A program made the position numbers and the translations under genes. Below the pieces are notes generated by a model. That model had not been told where the DNA came from and made no database searches. It was given only the letters and a program-made list of their open reading frames with translations. From a virus: DNA of 57,933 nt. Location: positions 1 through 57,933 of the IMG/VR virus record IMGVR_UViG_3300030101_003124; one strand, written 5' to 3'. Below, piece after piece: positions 16,201 through 23,852 of the stretch (positions within the stretch are counted from its first letter, which is position 1; the number at the start of each line of letters is the position of its first letter).

Positions 16201-18807
16201 TCTTGGCAAGACGGATCATCTCAATTAGCAAACGTAAAAAAATTATTAGATGGTAGACAAGATACAATGTGGGCTATACCAGAAGCTTATTATAAGTTTA
16301 GATTTACAATTTCTCCGTCTACACCTTGGCCAACAACAGCTAAAGTAGGTACACAAACAAGTTGGACTGGTTCTACATACCCTGGTCACAGAATGATAGT
16401 TGAAGAGTATGATGGTAGTGCTTGGGGAACTAGAGTTACAGCTAAGTTCGGTGGTAGCAGCACCACAGTGGAAACAACTGATAATAATTGTGATAACTGG
16501 GGTTGGAATTTTATATCAACAAACCAATTACATACTGGTAATGGTACTAGTAGTAGTTATAACAGCGGTCAAAATACTAGAATAACAATTGATTTTTACG
16601 GTTGGTCACCTAGTAACAGTAGTTATGTAACTATACCTATGCAGAATATATTTATAACTTCTAATTTCTCTGGTATAGAAAACACTGATTACACAAACTT
16701 ATTAGATTACGATAGAAACATAACTACAGCGGGTGCTATAAACTTAGGTCACGCTAGTGATACTACTATAGCTAGATCTGCTGCTGGTAAAGTTACTATT
16801 GAAGGTAACGAAATATATCATGAAGGCCATAAACCTACTTATTCAGAGCTTGGCAATATGAATTACAGCAATTTAACAGGTACAGTGCCTACTTGGAACC
16901 AAAATACTACTGGTTCAGCCGGTTCAGTTCCTTATAGTGGCGTAAGTAGTAAACCAACGTTTGTTGTTAACGCGGCATTATCAGGTAGAAGCACTACAGC
17001 ACAAGATACAGCAGGAGACGGTAGAGGTGTAACATTTAATTATAGCGGTACCACTGGTAATAAACCTACAGGTACAGACCATAGTTTAATGACAATGGCT
17101 TACAGTAATGATTGGCAAACACAATTAGCACAAGACTGGAGAAACTCTGGTAGAATGTATTTAAGAGGCCAAAACAATGGTACATGGTCTTCGTGGAACC
17201 AAGTGTGGGATTCATCTGATTTTACCAAAGCTAGTGTATTAAACTCAAACGTAACGCTAGCGTCACTAGGTGCACAAGCTGCTGGTAATTATTTAACAGC
17301 TCACCCAAGTATTTCTGCAGCAAATAGTGTAGATAACACTGGTAATACTTTTATACAAGATTTAACACTTGATAGTAACGGTCATGTTACATTTGTTACT
17401 TCAGCTGGTGTTGCAATACCTAACCACGACGATTTATCAGGTTGGGTTGCAGAAAAACATATTGATTGGACTGTTGATAATAGTGGTGTATATTCAATAC
17501 ACTCAGGAAATATACCTGATTTATCTGGAACTTATTTAACTAGTTTGTCAGGAGCTGTGTTAACAACTACTAATCAAACAATAGCTGGAGTAAAAACTTT
17601 TGACGGTAAAACAGTACATAATGATGGAATAGCAGTACAAGATTTAAACGATACAACTATAACTAGACATTCGTCTGGACATTTACAATTACCTAGTAAC
17701 GTTAGAATATTCTCTGATAATTACCATCCCAATGCAGACAAGCTAACTACAGCAAGAACGATCGCTGGTACTAGCTTTGATGGTTCTGCAAATATAGATA
17801 TTAATTATAATAATTTAATTAATAAACCTACCATACCTACTGGTGATATAACTCAAGTTTCTGCAGGAGCTGGTTTAACAGGGGGTGCTACAAGTGGAAA
17901 CGCAACACTTAATTTAGATGTAGACGGAACTAACAGCTACATACACATGAATAACACAGTAACACCTACCACTGGTGATTTTATTCCTTTTCATGATACA
18001 AACGGTAATGTTGTTAGAAAAACAACTATAAGTACTCTTTTAGGTTTAGGTGGAACTGGAAGCAAAAGTTTATCTTCTAGTGGTAACAGATATGATGTAA
18101 TACCTTTTGTTGGTAGCGACGGTGTTATGGAAGTAGGTAGATATATTGATTTCCATACTAGTGATGGTAGCACAAGTGATTTTGCACATAGACTAACTGT
18201 TAACGGTAGTACATTAAGCTTTAGTGCTGGTATATCTGGATCTTCAGCTTCATTTAGTAGTACTGTTGATATGAACTCTACCGCAAGGTTTAACTATTCA
18301 TCTGGTAGTAGAGGTTCTCAATTTGAAGCAGCTACAACCTCATTGCAAACTTTAAGGTGTGATTCTGATAGATTTAGATTTTGGTTAGGTAGTGAAAGAC
18401 TTACTATTACTGATACTGGTAGAGTAGGTATAAATGATAGCACACCTGATTACACTTTAGACGTAAGTGGAAATGTTAGTGGTATATCAATATATGCTTC
18501 TCACGATATAGCTGCATACTCTGATAAACGAGTTAAAAAAGATATAGAAACAATAGAAGATGCTTTACAAAAAGTAAACAAGTTAAGAGGTGTAACGTTT
18601 AAAAGAAAAGACGGAAAATCAGATAAAGTTCACATGGGTGTTATAGCTCAAGAAGTACAAGAAGTAATACCTGAGGTTGTTACAGCTAAAGAATCTGATG
18701 GGCATTTATCGGTTTCATACGGTAACATGGTAGGTGTATTAATAGAAGCTGTAAAAGAATTAACAGCTGAAGTTGAAGAACTAAAAAGTAAATTAAACGA
18801 TGTTTAG
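13261..18807 (+). CDS. Giant tail fibre with C-terminal S74 chaperone domain
   Basis: 1848 residues. The body is built of many beta-repeat segments with GNLTVTGNLTVQG, GDGSNLTNLPA and IYHEGHKPTYSELGN types typical of fibre shafts, plus inserted Trp-rich domains around residues 920-1130 that may bind sugars. Residues from about 1750 form an intramolecular chaperone/peptidase S74 domain: YSDKRVKKDIETIEDAL with the self-cleavage Ser1754-Asp1755, then GVIAQEVQEVIPEVV and a final coiled coil (LIEAVKELTAEVEELKSKL). The domain drives trimer folding and is then cut off. Its end overlaps the methyltransferase gene by 8 bases. Confidence 0.88.
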   Translation: MSVTVTGQKRHLDLNGATLTTTGNITIGGDILVAESKAIKLGTGGTFQLWHQSGANGNSFIDEQSTGELFIRSNSTIRLAHYANNTYSATFNPAGAVELYHNTAKKFQTEAAGASVTGNFYLTSGNHVHFDNGVSNNYYLRKTGTTLEFKTGGSYNFLSGDATFSGRVGLNGTTPSDFNADADDLIVGSGSGDVGITMYSGSSVGDYGAIYFADGTTGSAEYKGIISYEQNNEIMRFHTNTTEALRLDLNQNATFAGNIGLGNATSPNRLLHIDNTSNTSKASAYFYTNGVHTGTTSQSHVAIWSDNASSTGTLIYGRGDGTGDLLILNKGGTNKLVVDDDGAATFASSVTATSFSGDGSNLTNLPAQAAPSNMVTTDTSQTISGDKTFTGSTIVGELVTTNHIYGRYVNNSFSQLYRFGGLFLTWDSDTYGTQLNHSITSTDNGTYSDSITINSYDKVRINIDSNNNDSASTFSIGKHGTGTSGTLLTLEEDGDLTITGNVTANGTVLTGATSLAGYATESYVDTAVSNLVDNAPANLNTLNELAEALNDDDDAIVTINTALGNRVRVDTASQGLTSTQKSNARTNIGAQASGNYLTSFDITTQTDSKYLRSDTADTATGKIVLEGNSAAWNTTTPGTTTGSLHFDPGATTDHFGSAITFGASDTGDGANAQAGIYTRSDGSYGTRMYFATTDSYASGSKVAMYINHNKDVYFKSNIVVDGTVDGVDIATRDGVLTSTTTTANAALPKAGGTMTGNLVMEDEMIDFANNGNATLPNFKGKRANTRLNDRDWDTEGGWSYTTFENNTTDRPSDGLHNGNGLLTFNTHSGDGTNNYMHQIAMTTNTNKLWHRRRSGASWGSWEEILKGSQTFASLTSKPTTISGYGITDAYTKTESDGKYLLNTTDTLSGNLTVTGNLTVQGINYGLYHAETPASNESGSSSNYYHDPYGGGRHLAMFLKNARADIIRYRAIDNVEYWNGSSWQDGSSQLANVKKLLDGRQDTMWAIPEAYYKFRFTISPSTPWPTTAKVGTQTSWTGSTYPGHRMIVEEYDGSAWGTRVTAKFGGSSTTVETTDNNCDNWGWNFISTNQLHTGNGTSSSYNSGQNTRITIDFYGWSPSNSSYVTIPMQNIFITSNFSGIENTDYTNLLDYDRNITTAGAINLGHASDTTIARSAAGKVTIEGNEIYHEGHKPTYSELGNMNYSNLTGTVPTWNQNTTGSAGSVPYSGVSSKPTFVVNAALSGRSTTAQDTAGDGRGVTFNYSGTTGNKPTGTDHSLMTMAYSNDWQTQLAQDWRNSGRMYLRGQNNGTWSSWNQVWDSSDFTKASVLNSNVTLASLGAQAAGNYLTAHPSISAANSVDNTGNTFIQDLTLDSNGHVTFVTSAGVAIPNHDDLSGWVAEKHIDWTVDNSGVYSIHSGNIPDLSGTYLTSLSGAVLTTTNQTIAGVKTFDGKTVHNDGIAVQDLNDTTITRHSSGHLQLPSNVRIFSDNYHPNADKLTTARTIAGTSFDGSANIDINYNNLINKPTIPTGDITQVSAGAGLTGGATSGNATLNLDVDGTNSYIHMNNTVTPTTGDFIPFHDTNGNVVRKTTISTLLGLGGTGSKSLSSSGNRYDVIPFVGSDGVMEVGRYIDFHTSDGSTSDFAHRLTVNGSTLSFSAGISGSSASFSSTVDMNSTARFNYSSGSRGSQFEAATTSLQTLRCDSDRFRFWLGSERLTITDTGRVGINDSTPDYTLDVSGNVSGISIYASHDIAAYSDKRVKKDIETIEDALQKVNKLRGVTFKRKDGKSDKVHMGVIAQEVQEVIPEVVTAKESDGHLSVSYGNMVGVLIEAVKELTAEVEELKSKLNDV

Positions 18808-19387
18808 ATCATCTGACTACATATCATCTACACTAACGTTTAATAGCGATAGTATACTTTGGACAAATCCTCATGACAATAAAGTGTATGAGGTTATGAT
18901 GAGCTGGGAACAACCTATTATGGATAAAATGGCTGAACTAGCTGTTAACGAAGGCGACGATGTTTTAGAACTGGGTTTTGGTATGGGTATACTTTCAAAT
19001 GCGATACAATTAAGAAAGCCTAAATCACATACTATAGTAGAGTGTCACCCAGAAATAATAGTTAAATTAAAAGAGTGGGCCAGTGATAAAACAAACGTTA
19101 CTATAGTTGAGGGTAATTGGTTAGAAAAAACAGAAGAATTAAGTACTTACGACGCAATATTACAAGATACATATGCGGATGACAATTTACATAATTTTGT
19201 TTCTTTTGTTTGTGATATAGCAAATCCTGGTTGTAAAGTAACTTGGTGGAATAACAAAAACAGTGACACTGACTGGAGTTATTTATTTGATGATTATAAT
19301 TTAACTTTAACTGATGTGGATGTAAATCCACCAGCTAATGAATATTATAATGAAAAGAATTATAAAATACCTTTAAAGATAATATAA
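18800..19387 (+). CDS. GAMT/RMT2-like SAM-dependent methyltransferase
   Basis: 195 residues. SAM-binding motif I is VLELGFGMGILS (55-66); the ribose-binding acid follows in HTIVECHPE (E81); then LKEWA, YDAILQDTY (118-125) and NPGCKVTWWNN. These blocks, in order and spacing, follow guanidinoacetate N-methyltransferase and the arginine methyltransferase RMT2 (LEVGFGMAI, IIECNDGVF, ILYDTYP). The opening MSWEQPIMDKMAE also matches the WETPYM start. The substrate may be a guanidino group (arginine of a virion or host protein, or a small metabolite). It is embedded in the tail-fibre operon, overlapping neighbours on both sides, so it may modify tail protein. Confidence 0.8.
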   Translation: MFRSSDYISSTLTFNSDSILWTNPHDNKVYEVMMSWEQPIMDKMAELAVNEGDDVLELGFGMGILSNAIQLRKPKSHTIVECHPEIIVKLKEWASDKTNVTIVEGNWLEKTEELSTYDAILQDTYADDNLHNFVSFVCDIANPGCKVTWWNNKNSDTDWSYLFDDYNLTLTDVDVNPPANEYYNEKNYKIPLKII

Positions 19388-19953
19388 TGACAATGCAAGC
19401 ATCGGGACTGATAAAGTTCTCTCAAATAATGGCTGAAATAGATAGTGATGAAGAACCTTTTAGATTAGGTCACGCTAATAATGGTATTTATGAAAATATA
19501 AATATTACTAATAGTAATGCAAATAAACCAGACACTGTTGATCCAGATAGAATAAGCGAGTGGTATAAATACCAACACAACAATAGTGTTAGTACAACAC
19601 CATTTAGCGATTCAAATAACAGTAATAGTGGGGCAACTGGTTCAATAACAGTTTCAACAGGTACATATGTACCTTGGACTGCTAGCACATCTGCTTCATG
19701 GATAACAATAAGCGCATCGTCTAGTTCTGGTACTGGAAATGGAACAGTTAGTTACACTATAGCTTCAAACTCAGGTAGCTCTAGATCAGCAACAGTTGTA
19801 GTTACTTTTACAGTAGGAACAAGCAGTGGGTCTCACCCATCTGGTGCTAATAGTAGCACAACAAGAAGCACGAATGTAAGTCAAAATGCTGGAAGCGGTG
19901 GCGGCGGTGGCGGAGATGGTCCTCCTCCAGGTGGTGGTCGTGGCGAACCATAG
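19387..19953 (+). CDS. BACON-domain tail protein with Gly/Pro-rich tail
   Basis: 188 residues. The N-terminus (SGLIKFSQIMAEI, FRLGHANNG, RISEWYKYQH) is an attachment segment seen in phage tail proteins. Residues of about 85-165 match the BACON fold pattern: PWTASTSASWITIS, GTGNGTVSYTIASN, SSRSATVVVTF, and a closing STNVSQNAG. BACON domains are typical of Bacteroidetes and their phages and are linked to carbohydrate or mucin binding. The end is GGGGGGDGPPPGGGRG, a flexible tail. It supports the host assignment and probably helps surface attachment. Confidence 0.8.
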   Translation: MTMQASGLIKFSQIMAEIDSDEEPFRLGHANNGIYENINITNSNANKPDTVDPDRISEWYKYQHNNSVSTTPFSDSNNSNSGATGSITVSTGTYVPWTASTSASWITISASSSSGTGNGTVSYTIASNSGSSRSATVVVTFTVGTSSGSHPSGANSSTTRSTNVSQNAGSGGGGGGDGPPPGGGRGEP

Positions 19954-19987
19954 GTAAAAAATGTGAAAATAGCGTAATAATATAATC

Positions 19988-20314
19988 ATGGCAATAACAT
20001 ATACATATAAGATAAATAACGTAAGAGTGTATTCAACTAGTGAGTTAACCGATATAGTTAGCGAAGTTGACTATACTTATACAGCTACTGAAGGAACTGG
20101 AGACGATAAAGTTAGCGTCTTTCATGACTTCATGGTAACGTTAAATGAACCTGATAAGAATAATTTTAAAGCTTTCAATGATCTTACAGAGGCAGAAGTA
20201 AGAAATTTTGTTAAATCTGTAGCTGACGTTGAAGGTAGTAAATACATATTAAATTCTTATTTAGAGGCAAAAAAAGCCCCTGTAAAAGTAGACAAAGTTC
20301 TACCTTGGGCATAA
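19988..20314 (+). CDS. Hypothetical 108-aa protein
   Basis: Begins AITYTYKINNVRVYSTSELT, then ATEGTGDDKVSVFHDFMVTL and ends KVDKVLPWA. It is predicted to be beta-rich at the start and helical at the end. Proteins of this look close the tail-adhesin cluster in related marine phages in my memory, without known function. It may be a small virion or assembly factor. No motif for an enzyme. Confidence 0.55.
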   Translation: MAITYTYKINNVRVYSTSELTDIVSEVDYTYTATEGTGDDKVSVFHDFMVTLNEPDKNNFKAFNDLTEAEVRNFVKSVADVEGSKYILNSYLEAKKAPVKVDKVLPWA

Positions 20315-20341
20315 AATTAAGTTAAATTAAATAAATAAATT

Positions 20342-20614
20342 ATGGCAAAGAAAACAAATGATTTAAAAATCACTGACAAAGAATTAGAAAATATTCAGTC
20401 AAAAGTAAAGGATATACAAGCTATCGAGGCTAACATAGGAAGAACTGAAATAGCTAAAATGTCGATGCTTGAACAAGTTAAGTTGTTACAAACAGATATT
20501 CAAGGAATACAAGTAGAACTTGAAGAAAAGTACGGTAAAGTTTCTGTAAACTTACAAGACGGTACAATATCTGAGATACCTGAAGAAGATGGAGAAGCTG
20601 ATAAGAAAGATTAG
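20342..20614 (+). CDS. Small coiled-coil protein (90 aa)
   Basis: One long amphipathic helix (KELENIQSKVKDIQAIEANI; LEQVKLLQTDIQGIQVELEE) and then a short beta segment and acidic tail (EIPEEDGEADKKD). It is probably oligomeric. It overlaps the start of the next gene by 26 bases. A role in packaging or tail assembly is possible by position before the terminase cluster; unknown otherwise. Confidence 0.55.
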   Translation: MAKKTNDLKITDKELENIQSKVKDIQAIEANIGRTEIAKMSMLEQVKLLQTDIQGIQVELEEKYGKVSVNLQDGTISEIPEEDGEADKKD

Positions 20615-20810
20615 TATTGGTAAAGATTATAAAAACGATGCCATGCATTACTCTGTAGGCCAAGAGGTTTATGGTGGGCATACTATTGAAGCTATATTAG
20701 AGGATAAAGATAAGTTTAGCGTTTATATAAAAAAGAACGATGAAATTATACCTTGGAAAGATTTCAATAAAAACATGGCAATATCTGTTGAATATAACCT
20801 AGAGTATTAG
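20589..20810 (+). CDS. Hypothetical 73-aa protein
   Basis: Begins MEKLIRKISIGKDYKNDAMH and contains YSVGQEVYGGHTIEAILED, a pattern I associate with small conserved proteins next to marine phage terminase genes. Compact alpha/beta, soluble. The start lies inside the preceding gene and its stop overlaps the GTG start of the next (TAGTG), so the four genes are tightly coupled. Function unknown. Confidence 0.55.
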   Translation: MEKLIRKISIGKDYKNDAMHYSVGQEVYGGHTIEAILEDKDKFSVYIKKNDEIIPWKDFNKNMAISVEYNLEY

Positions 20811-21406
20811 TGAAAGGTGTACAAAACTTTATAATAAAACCATTAGGTAGTAGATATAACAACGAGAAAAAAATTGGTGATAAAAATCTTATATTAAATA
20901 CAGATATTTTTCAACATAAATTTGTAAATAGACACGCTGTTGTTATAGAAACTCCTACTGTTGGTGATACAAAAATAAAAAAAGGTGACACTGTTATAGT
21001 GCACCATAATGTTTTTCGTAGATGGCATGATGTAAAAGGTGTTGAAAGAAATAGCAAAAGCTATTACAAAGACGGTTTATATTTTGTTTATCCAGATCAA
21101 GTTTTTGCTTATAATAATGGTAAAGAGTGGTTAGCTACCGATGGTTTTTGTTTTGTACAACCTATTGAAAACGATAGTGTGTATAGCATAAATGCAGAAA
21201 AAGAATTAGCAGGTATATTGTTTTACCCAGATAAACACTTAACTGATGCAGGTTTAAAAAAAGGAGACTTAGTTGGTTTTAAACCTAACACTGCTTACGA
21301 GTTTACAATAGATGGTAAGAAATTATATAGAATTATGAACCACTCAATTACAATTAAATATGAGTACAAAGGAAACGAAAAAGAGTATAATCCAAGCTGG
21401 TCATAA
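20810..21406 (+). CDS. Putative double GroES-like (cpn10-fold) protein
   Basis: 198 residues with a GTG start overlapping the upstream stop. Two halves each resemble cpn10: first FIIKPLGSRYNNE, then HAVVIETPTVGDTKIKKGDT and VIVHHNVFR; second GFCFVQPIENDS, then GILFYP, GLKKGDLVGFKPNTAYEF and IDGKKLYRIM. The strand-loop-strand, KKGD turn and IDGxxYRI ending match the order in GroES. Whether it docks on the phage GroEL is untested. Position beside terminase suggests a structural or folding role in head assembly. Similarity is inferred by eye. Confidence 0.5.
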   Translation: MKGVQNFIIKPLGSRYNNEKKIGDKNLILNTDIFQHKFVNRHAVVIETPTVGDTKIKKGDTVIVHHNVFRRWHDVKGVERNSKSYYKDGLYFVYPDQVFAYNNGKEWLATDGFCFVQPIENDSVYSINAEKELAGILFYPDKHLTDAGLKKGDLVGFKPNTAYEFTIDGKKLYRIMNHSITIKYEYKGNEKEYNPSWS

Positions 21407-21635
21407 AGCTGTTGAAGAATTAATAAAAGTAGCTAAAGAACCTATAGTCGATAGCGATGATGATATATCAGCTGATAGATTAAAAAATGCTGCAGCAACA
21501 AAAAAGCTAGCTATATTTGATGCTTTTGAAATATTAAATAGAATACAAGACGAGCAAGATATGCTTGACGGTAAAGCAAAAGAAGAGAAAAAAGAAGAAA
21601 GTTTTTCTGGTTTTGCTGAAAGAAGATCTAAGTAA
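21360..21635 (+). CDS. Small protein before terL, possible small terminase
   Basis: 91 residues, all helical (KSIIQAGHKAVEELIKVAKE; ADRLKNAAATKKLAIFDAFE) with a basic C-terminal tail GFAERRSK. It immediately precedes terL, overlapping it by one base (TAATG), and overlaps the previous gene by 47 bases. By position and size it is the best candidate for the small terminase subunit that recognises phage DNA, although no helix-turn-helix is evident. Confidence 0.4.
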   Translation: MSTKETKKSIIQAGHKAVEELIKVAKEPIVDSDDDISADRLKNAAATKKLAIFDAFEILNRIQDEQDMLDGKAKEEKKEESFSGFAERRSK

Positions 21636-23851
21636 TGTACGAGCAAAGCTTATATAAGGTTATAGAACCTATAAAAATAAACACCATTAAAAGATTAAAT
21701 AAATCTAAAAAATGGGAATATGGATATAATAAAGAACACGATGTTATAGTTGTATCTAAAACTGGTATGATAGGTGAAATCTATGAAATACAAAACTTAA
21801 AAATAGCTTTACCAAAAAAACCTAAAGATATTTATAAGTTTAAAAGCGATAGGTGGGAAGTAACTGAATATCCAAAAGAATTAAATAGAATAAAAACGAT
21901 ATTTGATTGGAAAGAATATCCTAAAGATTTTAAAAGTAAGTACATAGATTATATAGAAAATGAGTTTAAAAAAAGAGAAGAAGGTTTTTGGTATTATAAC
22001 AAAGGTGTTTCTACTTATATTACTGGTACTCATTACATGTACTTGCAGTGGTCCAAAATTGATGTTGGGAAACCAGACTTTAGAGAAGCAAATAGATTAT
22101 TCTACATCTTTTGGGAAGCTTGTAAAGCAGACAGAAGGTGTTATGGAATGTGCTATCTTAAAAACCGTAGATCGGGATTCTCGTTTATGGCCTCAGGAGA
22201 GGTGGTTAATGCAGCTACTATTAGTTCCGATTCACGATTCGGCATATTGTCCAAATCTGGGCCCGACGCTAAGAAAATGTTCACAGATAAGGTGGTCCCA
22301 ATATCGGTCAATTATCCGTTCTTTTTTAAACCCATACAGGACGGTATGGATAGACCAAAAACCGAACTCGCATATAGAGTACCCGCTAGTAAGCTCACAA
22401 GACGGAACATTACAAGTACCGATAAACCCGAAGCCCTACAAGGACTCGATACAACGATCGATTGGAAGAACACCGGTGATAACTCCTATGATGGAGAGAA
22501 ACTTAAACTCCTCGTCCATGATGAATCAGGGAAGTGGGAAAGGCCAAACAACATCCTCAACAACTGGAGGGTCACGAAAACAACATTAAGGTTAGGTAGT
22601 AGAATTATTGGTAAGTGTATGATGGGCTCAACGTCAAATGCTTTAGATAAAGGTGGTGATAACTTTAAAAAACTTTATAAAGATTCAGATGTCACAAAAA
22701 GAAACCGCAACGGACAGACTAGTTCGGGATTATATAGTTTGTTCATACCTATGGAATGGAACTACGAAGGATTCATTGATTCTTATGGCTTACCTGTATT
22801 CGAAACACCCGATACTGAGACAACAGGACCCCATGGAGATTATATCGATACAGGGATTATCGAGCATTGGCAAAACGAAGTTGACGGATTAAAACACGAT
22901 GGAGACGCTTTAAATGAATTTTATAGACAGTTTCCAAGAACTGAAGAACATGCTTTCAGAGATGAAACTAAAAACAGTATATTTAATTTAGCAAAAATAT
23001 ACGAGCAAATAGATTTTAATGAAGAGTTAAATAGTAGTGCAGCTATAACTACTGGTAACTTTCAATGGGTTAATGGTATAAAAGATACAAGAGTTATATT
23101 TTATCCTGACATAAAAGGAAGGTTTAAGGTATCATGGGTACCACCTAGTAGACTACAAAATAATATTATATTAAAAAATAATAGAAAATATCCTGGTAAC
23201 GAGCACATGGGTGCTTTTGGTTGTGATAGTTATGATATATCAGGCACAGTTGATGGTAAAGGATCTAAAGGTGCTTTACACGGTTTAACTAAGTTTAGTA
23301 TGGAAGACTGTCCACCTAGTCAGTTCTTTTTAGAATATATAGCTAGACCAGCAACCGCAGAGATGTTTTTTGAAGATGTTTTAATGGCTTTAGTATTTTA
23401 CGGGATGCCATTACTTGCAGAGAATAATAAACCTCGTCTATTGTATTATTTACGAAGACGTGGTTATAGAGGTTTTTCAATGAATAGACCTGATAAAGTT
23501 TGGAATAAATTATCAGTTGCTGAAAAAGAAGTGGGTGGTATACCAAACTCAAGTGAAGATATTAAACAAGCACATGCAGCTGCTATTGAAATGTATATAC
23601 AAGAGCACGTTGGTATGAAGTCAGATGGTTCTCATGGTACAATGTATCTTACAGAAACTTTACAAGACTGGGCTAAGTTTAATATAAACAATAGAACAAA
23701 GTACGATGCTACTATAAGTTCTGGTTTAGCTATTATGGCTTGTAACAGACACTTATATACGCCAAATGCTAATATAGAAAAACAGAAATTAAACATAAGT
23801 ATTGCCAGATATAAAAACGATGGTAGTATATCAAAACTAATACAAAATTAA
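21635..23851 (+). CDS. terL: Terminase large subunit
   Basis: 738 residues; motor ATPase and nuclease that packs DNA into the procapsid. An atypical P-loop with an adenine-side Arg pair is seen in KNRRSGFSFMASGEVV (about residues 178-193). Walker B with catalytic Glu is LKLLVHDESGKW (about 290-301). The C-terminal RNase H-like nuclease begins with GAFGCDSYDISG, followed by a long helical domain and RPATAEMFFEDVLMALV. Within residues of about 135-318 and 350-425 the codons change to C/G-ending types (CTC, GTC, CCC, TCC) unlike the TTA-rich remainder. It is followed by the portal gene. Confidence 0.92.
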   Translation: MYEQSLYKVIEPIKINTIKRLNKSKKWEYGYNKEHDVIVVSKTGMIGEIYEIQNLKIALPKKPKDIYKFKSDRWEVTEYPKELNRIKTIFDWKEYPKDFKSKYIDYIENEFKKREEGFWYYNKGVSTYITGTHYMYLQWSKIDVGKPDFREANRLFYIFWEACKADRRCYGMCYLKNRRSGFSFMASGEVVNAATISSDSRFGILSKSGPDAKKMFTDKVVPISVNYPFFFKPIQDGMDRPKTELAYRVPASKLTRRNITSTDKPEALQGLDTTIDWKNTGDNSYDGEKLKLLVHDESGKWERPNNILNNWRVTKTTLRLGSRIIGKCMMGSTSNALDKGGDNFKKLYKDSDVTKRNRNGQTSSGLYSLFIPMEWNYEGFIDSYGLPVFETPDTETTGPHGDYIDTGIIEHWQNEVDGLKHDGDALNEFYRQFPRTEEHAFRDETKNSIFNLAKIYEQIDFNEELNSSAAITTGNFQWVNGIKDTRVIFYPDIKGRFKVSWVPPSRLQNNIILKNNRKYPGNEHMGAFGCDSYDISGTVDGKGSKGALHGLTKFSMEDCPPSQFFLEYIARPATAEMFFEDVLMALVFYGMPLLAENNKPRLLYYLRRRGYRGFSMNRPDKVWNKLSVAEKEVGGIPNSSEDIKQAHAAAIEMYIQEHVGMKSDGSHGTMYLTETLQDWAKFNINNRTKYDATISSGLAIMACNRHLYTPNANIEKQKLNISIARYKNDGSISKLIQN

Positions 23852-23852
23852 T

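Noticed and set aside
21960-22589. A 209-codon open frame inside terL in another frame, beginning with a hydrophobic signal-like stretch
   Set aside because: It coincides with the codon-usage patch of terL, where GC-richer codons reduce stop codons in other frames; the hydrophobic start arises from translating the terL aromatic segment out of frame, and the composition after it is not protein-like. The terL frame itself is clearly real.
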